The notes below the pieces were generated by a model. The model saw only the letters and a list, made by a program, of their open reading frames with translations. It ran no database searches and was not told the origin of the DNA. DNA of 64,000 bases from Acholoe squamosa (taxonomy: Eukaryota > Annelida > Polychaeta > Phyllodocida > Polynoidae): positions 44,844,166 through 44,908,165 of the forward strand of contig OX439044.1 in the NCBI GenBank assembly GCA_949317995.1, written 5' to 3'. Made by a program: the position numbers and the translations under genes. Positions 11,503 to 22,516 of this stretch are shown piece after piece (position 1 is the first letter of the stretch; every line of letters starts with the position of its first letter).

Positions 11503-11508
<6 letters not shown>
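11426..11508. mobile_element. Mini hairpin MITE (ATAGTCCACT family), copy c
   Basis: The left arm is CATAGTCCACTTGGCCTCTG and the right arm is CAGAGGCCTAGATGACTAT. The right end merges into the TA microsatellite. A half copy (ACTCCACTAGGCC) lies beyond the microsatellite at about 11665-11682. Confidence 0.7.
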
Positions 11509-11553
<45 letters not shown>

Positions 11554-11573
11554 TAGATATTTATATATATATA

Positions 11574-11630
<57 letters not shown>
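11504..11630. repeat. (TA)n microsatellite with GATA/TTTA interruptions
   Basis: About 127 bp of alternating T and A with short interruptions near 11551-11580. It abuts the right end of a hairpin MITE and may have expanded from a TA target site. Confidence 0.95.
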
Positions 11631-11632
<2 letters not shown>

Positions 11633-11989
11633 GCCCCCATGGGCTATGGATTATATATACCCACACTCCACTAGGCCACTATGATAAAATCAGAAAATCA
11701 AGTGATTCAGGAAAGCAGGGTCACATAGCCACTATTAGAGGGATATAGTGATATCATCTAAGCAAGGCTAATGCCGAAGATGCCTTGTTAAAGACTGATT
11801 AACATACAGATATAAAAAAAGGAAGCACTCTAAAATCTTTGGGATACTCTGGAGAAAATGATCTACCAAAAATATCAAAGTACCCCTCCCCTGCAGCCTT
11901 TAAAAGAAAAGACCACCATTTTTCATGATGCCCTCTTTTAAGAGAAATTATATTGAATAAAAATATTCTGACATACTTAGTACCACATC

Positions 11990-12070
11990 TGCTAGCATAA
12001 AGGCAGGTAGCAGGCTCTAAAGCATTTGACGACGTCGCAATTGGTCAAAATGCACCAGATGCTGCATTGA
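11990..12070 (+). mobile_element. Possible decayed end of the 1.6-kb transposon family
   Basis: TTGACGACGTCGCAATTGG followed by TCAAAATGCACCAG resembles the arm segment GATGACGTCACATTTGCCAAAATGCATCCCAG-like sequence at 53638-53670, but the match is imperfect. This is a tentative assignment. Confidence 0.3.
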
Positions 12071-12079
12071 TTGAGCTTG

Positions 12080-13230
12080 CAATTTGGAGGTCCCTGCAAA
12101 TATTTGTTTAATTAGTAATTTAGAGTATACCCTTTCAAAACCCCATGCAGGGTACCTCAGTTGGGTTATATAATGCTAAGTATCAGGAAGAATAGGCAAG
12201 TATTGTCACAAGGACATGTGTGGGTAGCATTTGTTCATAGGTGAGCAGTACCTTTTGTTCAACACAATGCCTTCAAAACGACGTTAAGGCGAAAATAGAG
12301 TGGTCTTTTCTTTCAATTGATACAAATCACAGAGATACGCCGTCCAATATTAGATATAGTGTGAATTTTAGGCTCATTTCTTTTTATGCGTTGTCGTATT
12401 TGACCTTAAGAGCCCTTCCATCTAATAACTACCCTTAAAGCTACATTATGAACTTCTCAATCCTGAAGTGACTTTCAATAACTAGTCACACAGGCAGCTT
12501 GGGGCAACTACATCTTCTCTCTAATTAATCATGATAATTCGATGTTAGTAGTCCGAAATTTGTCAGCGAGCACTGTAAGAGGACCTAATAAACCCTTATC
12601 AGCACATCTACATCACATCAAGAACCATTTTGATACTTGTTGGGTGTGAAAAAAGAGAAAGCTGAGATGAAATTGGATAGGAATGCCCATTAGGCAGTGG
12701 TCACTCATGGAACATAATGCCGCAGGGAATGTATTTTTCCCGTAAAAAGGTAATGGGACGAAATCGGTTACAGAGCTTCTTTAAAGTGTTGGCCTCTTTT
12801 GACTCAACCATTGACCCATGAGGTCAGCAAAAACAAGACACATGAAGCCTTTACTTTAATCTTGTTTCTGATTAATGAAAGCTAAGCGTAAAAAATATCT
12901 GACATCCACCATGGAACCAGATCAGGTAGTAAATGACGAAAATACGACCTTTCTTTCGTTTAAAGATTCAGTCAATTCGCCACCAAGCCACAATGGCAGT
13001 TAAAACAATAAGTGTAATAACGACAGCCTATGGATTTTCAAAGGGGATGGTCTGAAAGCAAGCAGTACTTAATGTTGTTTTTTTTTTGTTTTTTTTTTAT
13101 AATTATGTGATGTTCATGGTGAAAACCTTATTATATTGATTATGTAACTTCTTAGCTCTATGAAAACCCTTGGCTGACTGGCTTTCTCCAAAGGCTGCAG
13201 TTTTTGTTCATGGTTGATCAAAAGTGAGCC
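12080..13230. other. Unannotated intergenic stretch
   Basis: AT-rich DNA with a T-run near 13078-13100. The open frame at 12241-12438 has no recognisable features. I see no supported gene or clear repeat structure. Confidence 0.4.
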
Positions 13231-13577
13231 ATTTTCTTGAGGCATCTGAGACAATAACTCTGGAAATTGAATAATGTATGTTTTAATCCATCCCAGCACC
13301 TCCTAACTGTATCTGCATCTATATGCTGTACTGGGGATTAGGTATACTCAATATGATGAAGGTAGCTTATCTACTTTTTATTTTACAGGCTGAGGAAATG
13401 TCAGAAATATTAAAAAATCCCAAAATATTCACAATCTTTACCCTAGATTCATCAAAACTCCTATAATTGTTACCAAAATGACTGTAGTATAACTTCAGTA
13501 TATGTGCTTTGAGAAAAACATCATAGTTAAAGTTGATGGTACCATATTTGCATGGCACTGCCTGAGTACACAGACAT

Positions 13578-14125
13578 AGTTAATGTCTTGGATGCCTCAT
13601 AACTCTGAAAAGATTTTATATGTAGTGCAACTACTAGTTAACCTCTTCACGACCCCTTCAGCACACAACAGTTTACACTTGGGGTTCCTAGCAATAGATC
13701 AAATTTTGTCAAGCTTTTTGATTAAGTTTGGCGTCTTCAAAAATTACAGTTTTATAAGATATTTTTTCTGTATGCTTTCCTCAATCTACACTAGTTTTTC
13801 ATAATTAAAACATGTCTTAATTTCACTTCCATATCTTTACTCCATCAGGCCAATATATATGTCCTATTTGGATAAACAATAATTAAGGCAATCCTGTCAT
13901 TTTGAGGTTCATTGTAGTAAAACATACAAAAAATGAGTTAACGTCTTGGACGCCTCAAGGTTCTGCTACCCCCTATCAAGCCTCAGCACCATCAAACATC
14001 ATCAGATATGTATGAGAAACATCTATTCTTCAAGCAGGTTTTGCAGGTTTTGTATATACTGCTTCACCGTTTAACGGCATTGCAAAGTTCACACTTTACT
14101 AAGTGAGGCGTCCGAGACCATAACT
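13578..14125. mobile_element. TIR element with GTCTTGGACGCCTCA ends, with nested or internal copy
   Basis: AGTTAATGTCTTGGATGCCTCA at 13578 and AGTTAACGTCTTGGACGCCTCA at 13936 both point rightward. TGAGGCGTCCGAGACCATAACT at 14104-14125 is their inverted partner. The pair 13936-14125 could be a 190-bp MITE and 13578-14125 a longer relative. A further inverted end (TTGAGGCATCTGAGACAATAACT) at 13239-13261 suggests another decayed copy to the left. Confidence 0.6.
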
Positions 14126-14128
14126 AAA

Positions 14129-14201
14129 AGGGGCCAGTCTAGTGGTTACTAGTGCCATCATATGGCACTAGGTTCGAGTGTAGCCTATCAGGATCTGTAT
14201 C
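14129..14201 (+). other. tRNA-like head of a SINE (degenerate)
   Basis: GTCTAGTGGTTACTAGTGCC resembles a pol III A box and AGGTTCGAGTG a B box, about 20 bases apart. Between them GTGCC/GGCAC can pair around the seven-base loop ATCATAT, like an anticodon arm with CAT in the anticodon position. The T-stem and acceptor do not pair properly, so this is not a functional tRNA gene. The best reading is a tRNA-derived SINE head or a tRNA pseudogene. Confidence 0.45.
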
Positions 14202-14513
14202 TCTCCCTTCCTTCCTTGCTTCTCCGCCTGTTGACCTACCTAAATTTATATGCCTGTATGTTTATTATGTGTCTCTTCCTCTTCTTCCTACTATGATTCT
14301 TGATTCAGTTCAGGTCAAAAAATTCCTTTTGTGATTGAGGCAGCAAAGCCTTTTCCTGTACCCCTAATCTGACACTTGACTTGGGCCCATATTCAAGACA
14401 TTCAAGCTCTTACCCATTATGCCTCTCTGCTCCTGACACGCCTAAGCTGGAAACTGTCAGAATCGCCATGATTGTCTTAACCTCTATTCTATACCAATAG
14501 TCCACTGGGCCCC

Positions 14514-15154
14514 TTTTTTCCACTAGGTGTCAAAGTACAAATACTAATAGTCCACTGGGCTTCTTCAGCCGACTTTTGTGTAAGAAATGTATGGCAAAAG
14601 TCGGCCGAAGAGGCATAGTGGACTATTAGTATTTGTACTTTAATGGCTAGTACTTCTCGTGTCTTGCCCAAGTAGGCAGCGATCGGATGTTCTCTCTTCT
14701 TTAGGGTCTAAATTTCTCATACATTGTAGGGGGGGCTACCTACTTTATCACCACCAGCAAGTCACATCATATCTATATTTTTCAACATAGTAGCTCGGGG
14801 GAGAGGGCAGAAGTAGTATATAGGGGCAAACTCAGCACATAGAAACAGCTACTGAAATCAATTTGACCTACTTACAAACCAGAAGTGACCTGGTTTTGAA
14901 GGTGGGAAATTTGAAATCTCAAGCTTTGATTGGTTGAGAGACCAGAAGTGATGTCATAACCTAGTTTCTTGAGCTCTGATTGGCTGAGAGATAATCTAGT
15001 TTAAAAGGCAGGAAATTTTGTAATTGAAGGTGTGAGAGACGGTTGCCATTGCAAAAATAAAACATAAACAAATGTGTTGTTGTCATGGCAACGTTAAAAT
15101 GATGTCACCTTAACCTTGACAACGCCATTTTGACCTGACACCTAGTGGAAAATA
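14514..15154. mobile_element. TIR element with TTTTCCACTAGGTGTCA ends
   Basis: The left end TTTTCCACTAGGTGTCA (about 14516-14532) is the reverse complement of TGACACCTAGTGGAAAA (15136-15152). Inside lie a hairpin MITE (14532-14641) and two direct repeats of a GATTGGTTGAGAGA-like word (14929 and 14979). There is no coding capacity. Confidence 0.65.
14532..14641. mobile_element. Palindromic mini MITE (ATAGTCCACT family), copy d
   Basis: Near-perfect arms run from AAAGTACAAATACTAATAG through TCCACTGGGCTTCTTC to a short centre TGTGTAAGAAATGTATGG, then back. The core matches copy e at 22430-22516. A half copy (AATAGTCCACTGGGCCCC) lies just upstream at 14495-14513. Confidence 0.8.
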
Positions 15155-15742
15155 TTGGAACTACTTACAACTGAGGTTAGTGGAGTTTTAAAAAAGCTAG
15201 TGGCGCCCGTAACAACTCAGCGAGCTGTAAACTGTTGCCACCGTCACCACCTATGGGCAAACAACATGAGTGCACCTGCTTTTCACCAGGTGGCCACGTT
15301 AGAGACACCGACCGCCTAAGCATATAGCATTGCTACTATTGTTTTTAGGAAATAACTGGGGGAAAAAGCCTCACAGACCCTATTTTTTGGTTTAAAATGA
15401 AAATCACAACTCTTTAAATTTGTAGCAATAGAATAAATTTGACAAAACACAACAGATGGTTTAGACTATTCACTTTTTATTTTCACACTCCATTGTTAGA
15501 CACCTTAGTTGTGCATTCTACATAGACAAGGGGTATATAAACACGCTTCACCCTAACGGATATCGAGGAGGTCCGTACCCCATCTGTTACGGGCTGCAGT
15601 TCAACCTCTTACGCGTGTGTCACTTAGCTCCTATGTTTCGCGATCCTCCTTAGGAGTGTCTAGAGACATTAGCTGTCACTCCCTGTGCTGTCACGAGGCC
15701 ACATCTGCTCCAGGCTCTGTTACTGTGTGTCAGTTCACCGCA

Positions 15743-16150
15743 GACGTGAGAGGCAGACCTGATATCAGGAAAGATCCAGTGCATTTCTCTCTCTTGTCAC
15801 ACTGAAAAGCAATCCTGACTTACTATGTTACTAAGTTCACTTCTCCCTTCACATGTTGACTCGTGGCGTACCGTCGCTGACATGAGAGGCAGACCTGATA
15901 TCAGGAAAGATCCAGTGCATTTCTCTCTCTTGTCACACTGAAAAGCAATCCTGACTTACTATGTTACTAAGTTCACTTCTCCCTTCACATGTTGACTCGT
16001 GGCGTACCGTCGCTGACATGAGAGGCAGACCTGATATCAGGAAAGATCCAGTGCATTTCTCTCTCTCGTCACACTGAAAAGCAATCCTGACTCACTATGT
16101 CACTAAGTTCACTTCTCCCTTCACTTGGTGACTCGTGGCTTACCGTCATT
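15743..16150 (+). repeat. 136-bp tandem repeat, three units
   Basis: Units start at 15743, 15879 and 16015 with GACGTGAGAGGCAGACCTG or GACATGAGAGGCAGACCTG. Units 1 and 2 are nearly identical and unit 3 carries more changes towards its end. A TATA-like GGTATATAAACACG lies about 200 bp upstream (15531-15544), but no transcript or protein is recognised. Confidence 0.9.
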
Positions 16151-16539
16151 GGTGACGGATGCTCCCCACATGTGGCGCTCCTGGTGTCATGTTCAGTATG
16201 TTGTTCAATCTTCCCTCCTCAGTCCTACAGTCCTTCCATTCCTGCGCTCAAAACAAATGGGCAACCTTTTTCAACCAGCGGCAGCCTTTACTCTAGCCCT
16301 CCACACACTACGGGCTGACCACGTCCCTTTATCTGACTCGGCATCTTCGCCCAGGCGGCAAGCAAGTTTTCCTAGCAGATGCTTTACATAGGGAGTGACT
16401 TGACATCAGCTGGGAGAGTAAATACACATTCCAGATCAATTAAATTCTTATCTAGATCAACACATCCAGTTGAGTGTAGAACTGATCCCAGTTGAACTGG
16501 TATCAATAGACACTGACCGAGGCTGCAGTGGCGGTGGTG

Positions 16540-17800
16540 GTGGGGAAAATGTTATGATGAGGTGCACTCGTGTCATGCTCAGGTGCAGCATGTAAAAGGT
16601 TAATTGGAACATGTTGATAGGGTCATGCATCTTTGTAACCTTGCAGTGGGCAAAATGTTATGGTGTAGGGAAGGGTGTAAACTTTGTTGCCTTTTCTTTT
16701 GATCCTTACACCTGAAAGCAAAATTCTTTTATTATTATACAAGTACAGAGCAGTGTCCAGTGCTTGATGCTGGTGAGTTGTGGTGGGAGAATGTTATGAT
16801 GAGTGGGACTGGAGGTTTCCCTTTGATCTTCAAACATATGGCAGGTGTGCCATGGCAGGGTGTACCATGTAAAAGGCTAATTGGAACATGTTGATAGGTT
16901 GATTCATGGAGAATGTTATGATAAACGAACCGGGAGGTAAAATGCAATGTGATGGAGCATGTGGCATAGGCGTGGCTTGTCAAATATTTTTTTCAGTTTA
17001 TACATGGAATCATTTATTATGCAAACAGGGTGTAATCCATAAATTTGAACACGTTAATAATGACAAGCAAGTCGGGAGAATGTTATGATGAGTGGGATTG
17101 GATGTGTAGGGGAGAAGGGAAAATCCAACGGTTGGCTTTGATCCTGGAGCACAAGTATTTTTTTATGCTTGTAGCTTGCTAAAAATTAAAAAAAAAACTC
17201 CTGTCTTTTTTATTGTTCCTGGAGCAAAAAAGTGCCAATGCCAGTGGTGCAGCATGCAAACAGGGTGAAAACTAACTATTAGTTTTGAACATGTTGATGG
17301 AGAACTTTTTTTTTTCAATAGCCTTACCATAACCATAGCTTGCAGTACGGAGCCGACGCCATAAAGTTGACATATACGGAGCGGTTGCCATAGAGTTAAC
17401 ATAGGGGCAAAATATGCAGTGCACACCATAGACTTAACATTACAAAGAGGTTGTGGTGAAAAAATGTTATGATTGAGTAGGACTAAAGGTAGGATGGGGT
17501 TAAATCCAACGACTGGCTTTGATCCTGAAACACAGGTACCATTGGGTGTGCTGCTGCCTTTTAATCTTTTGGAGCATGTAGCACAGATGGTCGTGAACAG
17601 CTTGTAACATGTAAACTGCTAATTTGTACATGGTGATATGCAAAATGCAGGGGTTTATTTTTTTAACGGTGTGGTAAAGAGAGTGTTATCATAAGTCAAA
17701 ACGTGTGGCTGGTTGGGGGGAAAAGGGGGGAAAGGGTGGGGGGGAAAGGGTGGTTGTGGTAAAAAAATGTTATGATGAGTGGGACTAGAGGTAAGAATGA
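16540..17800 (+). repeat. Diverged repeat field (AATGTTATGATGAGTGGGA units)
   Basis: The word AATGTTATGATG or a close variant recurs near 16548, 16653, 16790, 16912, 17079, 17463 and 17766. Two partner words recur between them: TTTGATCCTGGAGCACA-like (17136, 17516, 17806) and AATTGGAACATGTTGATAGG-like (16601, 16876, 17284). The same order suggests an old tandem array with irregular spacing and indels rather than a gene. Confidence 0.65.
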
Positions 17801-19000
17801 AATCTTGGAGCACAAATGGTAAAGTCAGCGGATCCATTCCTGAATTTTCTTTTTTTTTTTGATGATGATGAGTAGAGTTAAAAGATATCACTTTTAATGT
17901 AAAAAAATGTAAATTTAACCTGCAGAAAAGTACTTTACAGTGAGGTGGAAAATATCCATTTTTCTTTCTTTAAAAAAAAAGCCATGGAGCACTGGAAACT
18001 TACCATTTAGAACCCCATGAGATGTTTTTTGAAAAAAAAACTGTACTGTTAAACTTGCTTTTTTTAAACAAAAATTTAAAAACTTATTCTTTGTTAAATT
18101 GGTGGGGTTTTTTTTACATTTTACCAACAGGTAAGAAAAACCAAGAGGTTTTTTTGTATTTTTTTCTTCAATAAGGGGTAAAATGGTTAACAGGATAAGC
18201 TGTGACAACTTTGCAACCTTCAGCAGATATTTGAGTTACCACCCTCACTATATGACAACAGCCTAGTGAGTGGTGGCTTATTTCAGTTCTGAACACCCTT
18301 TCGTAAATGATTCTGTTTTTATCAATGCTTCTAGCAAAGTGGGATCAATAAAAACTGGATTTCCACCCTTTGGACTTTTTTTAGAAACAAAGTTTCCTGC
18401 CTTTCGTTCATGAAAGAGATTGAGGACGTGCAGGGTATGGTGTGACGTCTCATAATGTGCATTACAACATTATATGTAAGGTCAATCCCTGCTACCTGCC
18501 AATTTTTACTTTTTGTGATCAATCTACTTATGGATGGACAAAAGGAGTGTTTGCCGTTCTTTATCAAAGGTGCAGTGTTGTTTTGAAGGAAACACTCTAA
18601 AATTTAAATTGGGAGGAATAAATGTGTCTGAAGGATGATGTTCAGGACAATACCGCCACAGTTGAAACAGCTAACCTTGTTCTACACCAACCCTTATGTC
18701 TGAAATAAAAACCTCCGTTTCTCTTTTGTGAGAAGTGGATTATCTCAGTGAAGCAGGAGTCATGATCAGCTGAGCATTGAGTGAACCTTGCACCATCAAT
18801 GCTCACAGTGGCAACTCAGTGGTCAGTTTAAGTTGGGGTAATGCATACTGGGGAAAAGGGGATGGGAGGAAAAAAGCTACTCAACCCATTGCACACTGTG
18901 GCAACTTGGCGGGCGGTCTAACATAACCAAAACAGGGTTGCATAAACAGCCTCATTAGGCTACTACTGGAGGGAGGGGGGAAGTAGGGTTTATAAGGAGT
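17800..19000. other. Low-complexity and unannotated stretch
   Basis: It contains many homopolymer A/T tracts (17850-18180) and a G-run segment (17713-17745). Minus-strand open frames at 17915-18208 and 18331-18567 start on non-ATG codons and show nothing recognisable. A GTTTATAAGG TATA-like word at 18988-18997 lies about 110 bp before the ATG of the next feature. Confidence 0.4.
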
Positions 19001-19106
19001 GGTAAGCGGCTCACTGACCATCACCCTAGCACTTTTACTGCTACCGCTGCTGCTGCAACCGCACCTACCACAGCTTCACTACACTGCCACCAACATTTCC
19101 ACAGTC

Positions 19107-19775
19107 ATGAAAAGCAATCTGAAAATGACAGCTAAGAAGCTACTACCCATTAAACTGCAGCGATCTTCTACAGAGGACTCTCCCTCTGCACTTTGTTATA
19201 ACATAGTAGTGGACAATTGCCATGCCGAGGAAGCACCACCACCATTTTACTCGCCACTGACCCCGGATAAAACTCCAGAGGTGGAAACCTGGATGCACCA
19301 GTTGCACAGTGGATGGGGCAGTGGGGAGGACGGCGGGTCTAGTTTTGACATACGTCAGTTTATTAATCCCGCAACATCTACAGGCTACTACATCGACCTT
19401 ACAACCCCCACAAGTGTAATCAAGCTAACTAAAGTTGCGTCAACAGCAGCAGCACGGGTGCGGGCACCATCGGCACCACCACCTTCACCTGGAGATGTTG
19501 TTGGCAGCTCGTACACTTACCCTGTCATGACTCAACCTGAGGTCATTGACTCAACCAAAGAAGTGGAGGAAGAGGAGGAGGAGAAGGAGGAGGGTGAAAA
19601 GAAGCCAATGGCGGTTGTGGGGGCAGATGTTAACCACACTTTGGACACTTCACCCCCGCTCTTGACTGATGAAAAAACCAACTCGAGAAAGAAGAAAGGG
19701 AGAGCGTCAGGCACAGGGTCAGGGACCGATTTTGAACCCGTGGAAAAAAAGAAAAGGCAGAGAACACAAGCATAG
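19107..19775 (+). CDS. Orphan coding candidate: acidic/basic low-complexity nuclear-like protein
   Basis: From the ATG at 19107 the frame gives 222 residues; upstream the frame stays open to a GTG at 18999, but nothing favours that start. The product is not recognised. Residues 1-20 are lysine-rich. The middle is ordinary mixed sequence containing a WMHQLHSGWGSG segment. Then come a proline/serine tract (SAPPPSPG), a glutamate run (EVEEEEEEKEE), and a C-terminal basic tail with clusters RKKKGR and KKKRQR that look like nuclear localisation signals. GC and codon content are higher than in the surroundings, which supports coding. A TATA-like word lies upstream. After the stop another frame stays protein-like from 19778, so an A-run length change near 19744-19752 may have split a longer frame. 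It could be an exon, a retrogene, or an element- or virus-derived gene. Confidence 0.4.
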   Translation: MKSNLKMTAKKLLPIKLQRSSTEDSPSALCYNIVVDNCHAEEAPPPFYSPLTPDKTPEVETWMHQLHSGWGSGEDGGSSFDIRQFINPATSTGYYIDLTTPTSVIKLTKVASTAAARVRAPSAPPPSPGDVVGSSYTYPVMTQPEVIDSTKEVEEEEEEKEEGEKKPMAVVGADVNHTLDTSPPLLTDEKTNSRKKKGRASGTGSGTDFEPVEKKKRQRTQA

Positions 19776-19777
19776 AG

Positions 19778-20103
19778 GTGTACAAGAAGTCCACGGTGAA
19801 AGGGTTGGCCATTTGCTCCTACATAGATAGGCCCTATAAAAGGTGTGTTAACCTTTCACCTCCCCAGGTCAAATGCCTCATCGGCAAATGTTCAACTCTC
19901 CTGAAGCACTACCTAAATATTTTACACCAAACCTACCAGGAGCGCCAGCCATTTCTAACCTCGTAGAGGATTTAGACATCCCCATTGGTGCACCTTCTTC
20001 ATGCCCTATTTCGGTTCTGTTGAACCTTTACAAGGGTGCAGGTAAAATCCACATTGGCACTCAGTCAGCTGGTGTTACAAGCGTTATAGTGTATCATCTA
20101 TGA
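19778..20103 (+). pseudogene. Possible frame-shifted continuation of the orphan coding candidate
   Basis: A frame offset from that of the 19107-19775 candidate is open across 19778-19966 and contains cysteine-bearing, protein-like sequence (for example KGLAICSYIDRPYKRC). A third frame opens with ATG at 19873 and runs to 20103. The two overlap and neither is recognised. They could be remnants of one gene broken by indels, or chance frames in a slightly GC-richer stretch. Confidence 0.25.
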
Positions 20104-20181
20104 CACGATCTTTGAAAGAAGCCTTTAGTGCAGGGTGCTTTTAGGTCCTTATTCCCAGTACATGTCATTCTTAATGCATAA

Positions 20182-20200
20182 CTAGTGCCTTCGGCACTAG
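20182..20200. repeat. Perfect short hairpin (CTAGTGCC-TTC-GGCACTAG)
   Basis: An 8-bp perfect stem with a three-base loop, followed directly by a nine-G run. Its function is unknown. It may be the end of a small repeat. Confidence 0.7.
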
Positions 20201-20209
20201 GGGGGGGGC

Positions 20210-21220
20210 AGCCTTAACCCATGATAGGAGTTTTTCTTTTGAATATTTTAAAACTTTATCACACAAAAGTGCCTCTCAGTGCAGCCCCCTGGTGTCTTAC
20301 AATAGAAGCACTTAACTTAGCGGCGCTTATCGTAGCAACAGGGCTTATCTTAGCAACGTCAAACAATTTTACACTCTCCAAGCAGATCCTCTCGGAGGTT
20401 TGAGTGTTTTTAAATATCTCTGGAACTATACATCCGATATTGATATATAACCTATCAAAATGAAGCTCTTGATGCATACGATCCAGAGCAACCCAGATTG
20501 ATAAGTTTACTCTAGCGATGATGAAGGGAGGAGGGCCGATCTATTTGAATCGGGATGCAAGATGGCGTCTACTGCAGCTTGGCTGATGGATTTTGAGGTT
20601 ATATAACGTTTACCAAAGAATAGACAGGATAGAATCTTAAAAGTAGAACCATATGACAAATCAAGTAGGTATTTCATTACTTATTCATGAAAATATTTTT
20701 GTTATCATGTATAAGTAGCATGTCGAGTTAGCTGGCACTTTCCTCACTGGTTCACAGCCTGAGAATTTTGCTTCATCTGGTACCTCAAGGGTACTCTACT
20801 TTGAAGCAGTCACAAATTGATAATTTCTAACCAGCGATCTAGCAACCCATTTTTATATATAGTGTAAAAACTATAATGTAGCATGCGCGATGAAAAATAG
20901 ACAAAATTCACTTTTTGCACCTGAAAAAAATAGAAAAAAAAACTCTTTCAGGTAACTTTTGATCAGTGTTGATCAACGTTCAGAATGTGGACCAGGGATA
21001 TTGGATCAATGGGAATACTCTATTATTTGCCTACCATGGATGTGAGCGATATAGAGGAACGTCGATGAATGGCTGTTTCCGTGGTCTGGTAATAATTAGA
21101 CTGGCCTCCTGTCAGGTCACATATGGATAAGGAATATAGCATTTTTTTCAGAAGCCTATGTTGCAAAATGTTAGGGATAATTATTGTATCTGTATGCTCC
21201 TCGATGTATCTCACCTTGAT
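20210..21220. other. Unannotated stretch
   Basis: No supported gene is seen. Short direct words such as CTTATCGTAGCAAC/CTTATCTTAGCAAC (20325-20360) occur, and AT-rich DNA dominates. Confidence 0.35.
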
Positions 21221-21953
21221 CTTAAGGCAGCATTTCAGGTTTGTTAAGGTGAATACCTTTTACTGCCTGATTTATTGCAGAGATGTTAAAATTATATGTA
21301 TTATACACCACTGTGACCGGAATTGAAGTCTCCTTCAAATGAGATTCATTTTATAAGGCGATGCTAGGCATGGAAAAAATGGAACAAAAACATTCTTTCT
21401 CTGAATCGAATTATTGGATAATTGTGAGGTCTGATGATTGGGGACTTATCTTGAAGTCATTTCCTGAGGAAGTTTTTTGAATTGTGTTGATATTCCAATT
21501 ATTAAGGTCAGGAGACATTTCCAAAGTTGCATAGTTACTAAAAAGAAAATGGTGTATTTTAGGGGAAAATGGGTGAAAATTGGGGAAAATCACACTTTTT
21601 TAGCAACTACGCAACTTTGAAGAGCTCTCCTGACCTTAATAATAATTGGAATATGGCGACAATTTGAAAAATCTCCTCAGGAAATGACTCCACGATTAGT
21701 TACCAATCACCAGAACCGATAATCACGCTGAATTTCCATCCCATAATTCTGTTTAAAAAAAGAGAAGCTTAAAAATAAGGTTTTTGTTCCATTTTCATTC
21801 CATGCCTAGCAACACCTTATAAAATAGAACTTTTTTTGAAGGAAACATCAATTCCCATCAATTTGGTGTATAATACATACAATCCTAACATCCCTGTAAG
21901 AAATTATGCACTAAAATGTATTCAGCATAACAAACCTGAAACGCTGCCTTAAG
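21221..21953. mobile_element. 733-bp foldback element with arms of about 350 bp
   Basis: CTTAAGGCAGCATTTCAGG at the left end is mirrored by CCTGAAACGCTGCCTTAAG at the right. The similarity continues inward through TATGTATTATACACCA, ATGCTAGGCATGGAA, GGAACAAAAAC and AATTATTAAGGTCAGGAGA, so nearly the whole element is one imperfect palindrome centred near 21585. This is typical of foldback transposons. There is no coding capacity. Confidence 0.85.
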
Positions 21954-21959
21954 CTCTTT

Positions 21960-22425
21960 TTCGCCTTGAGTTATTATTCATCCATTGGGAGGTTGCTCTG
22001 TGATATAGGTGGGTGTTGATATGAGAAAAGGTACCGCCTTCCAAAAAAAATAAGTACACATTTGATTGGTGGGGGATACGATTATTAATCCCTTTTCTGG
22101 TTATTGACAGTTTCAAGATACCTCGACCTATCTTCCTTAAAATGATATATGGCACGAACCTCTAATGTAGCATGGTAGAATACACAAGGGATTGTACACA
22201 TGTAAAAATGTGGAATTATTTCTCCCTAGAAACAACACCATTATCGGAAGTGTAGTCCCTGCCAGTGAAGAAGTCCCTGTAGGTTGAATCCCACATGGGG
22301 ATTTGGGGCTTAAAATATCTCGATTTTGTCCTTTATGTTCTATGGGCCCGATTAACAAAACCCTTCATTTTGATGTCCTAGCTAGTCTAGGAAAAAATAA
22401 ATACTTATAACTAAAATATCTACCT
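21960..22425. other. Unannotated stretch
   Basis: Ordinary AT-rich sequence. I see no gene, array or terminal repeat. Confidence 0.35.
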
Positions 22426-22429
22426 AATA

Positions 22430-22516
22430 CCTATAGTCTACTGGGCTTCTCCGGCTGACTTTTGTGTAGGAAATGTATGGCCAAAGATGGCCGAAGAGGC
22501 CCAGCGGACTATGGGT
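22430..22516. mobile_element. Mini hairpin MITE (ATAGTCCACT family), copy e
   Basis: The left arm is TATAGTCTACTGGGCTTCTC and the right arm is GAAGAGGCCCAGCGGACTAT. The centre TGTGTAGGAAATGTATGG is almost identical to copy d at 14532-14641. Confidence 0.75.

Noticed and set aside
14129..14201. Functional tRNA gene
   Set aside because: A- and B-box-like words and an anticodon-like arm exist, but the acceptor and T stems do not pair.
15198..15215. TGGCGCCCG, resembling the start of a lysine-tRNA primer-binding site of an LTR retroelement
   Set aside because: Only nine bases match, the following bases do not, and no LTR pair, gag or pol remnants are visible nearby.
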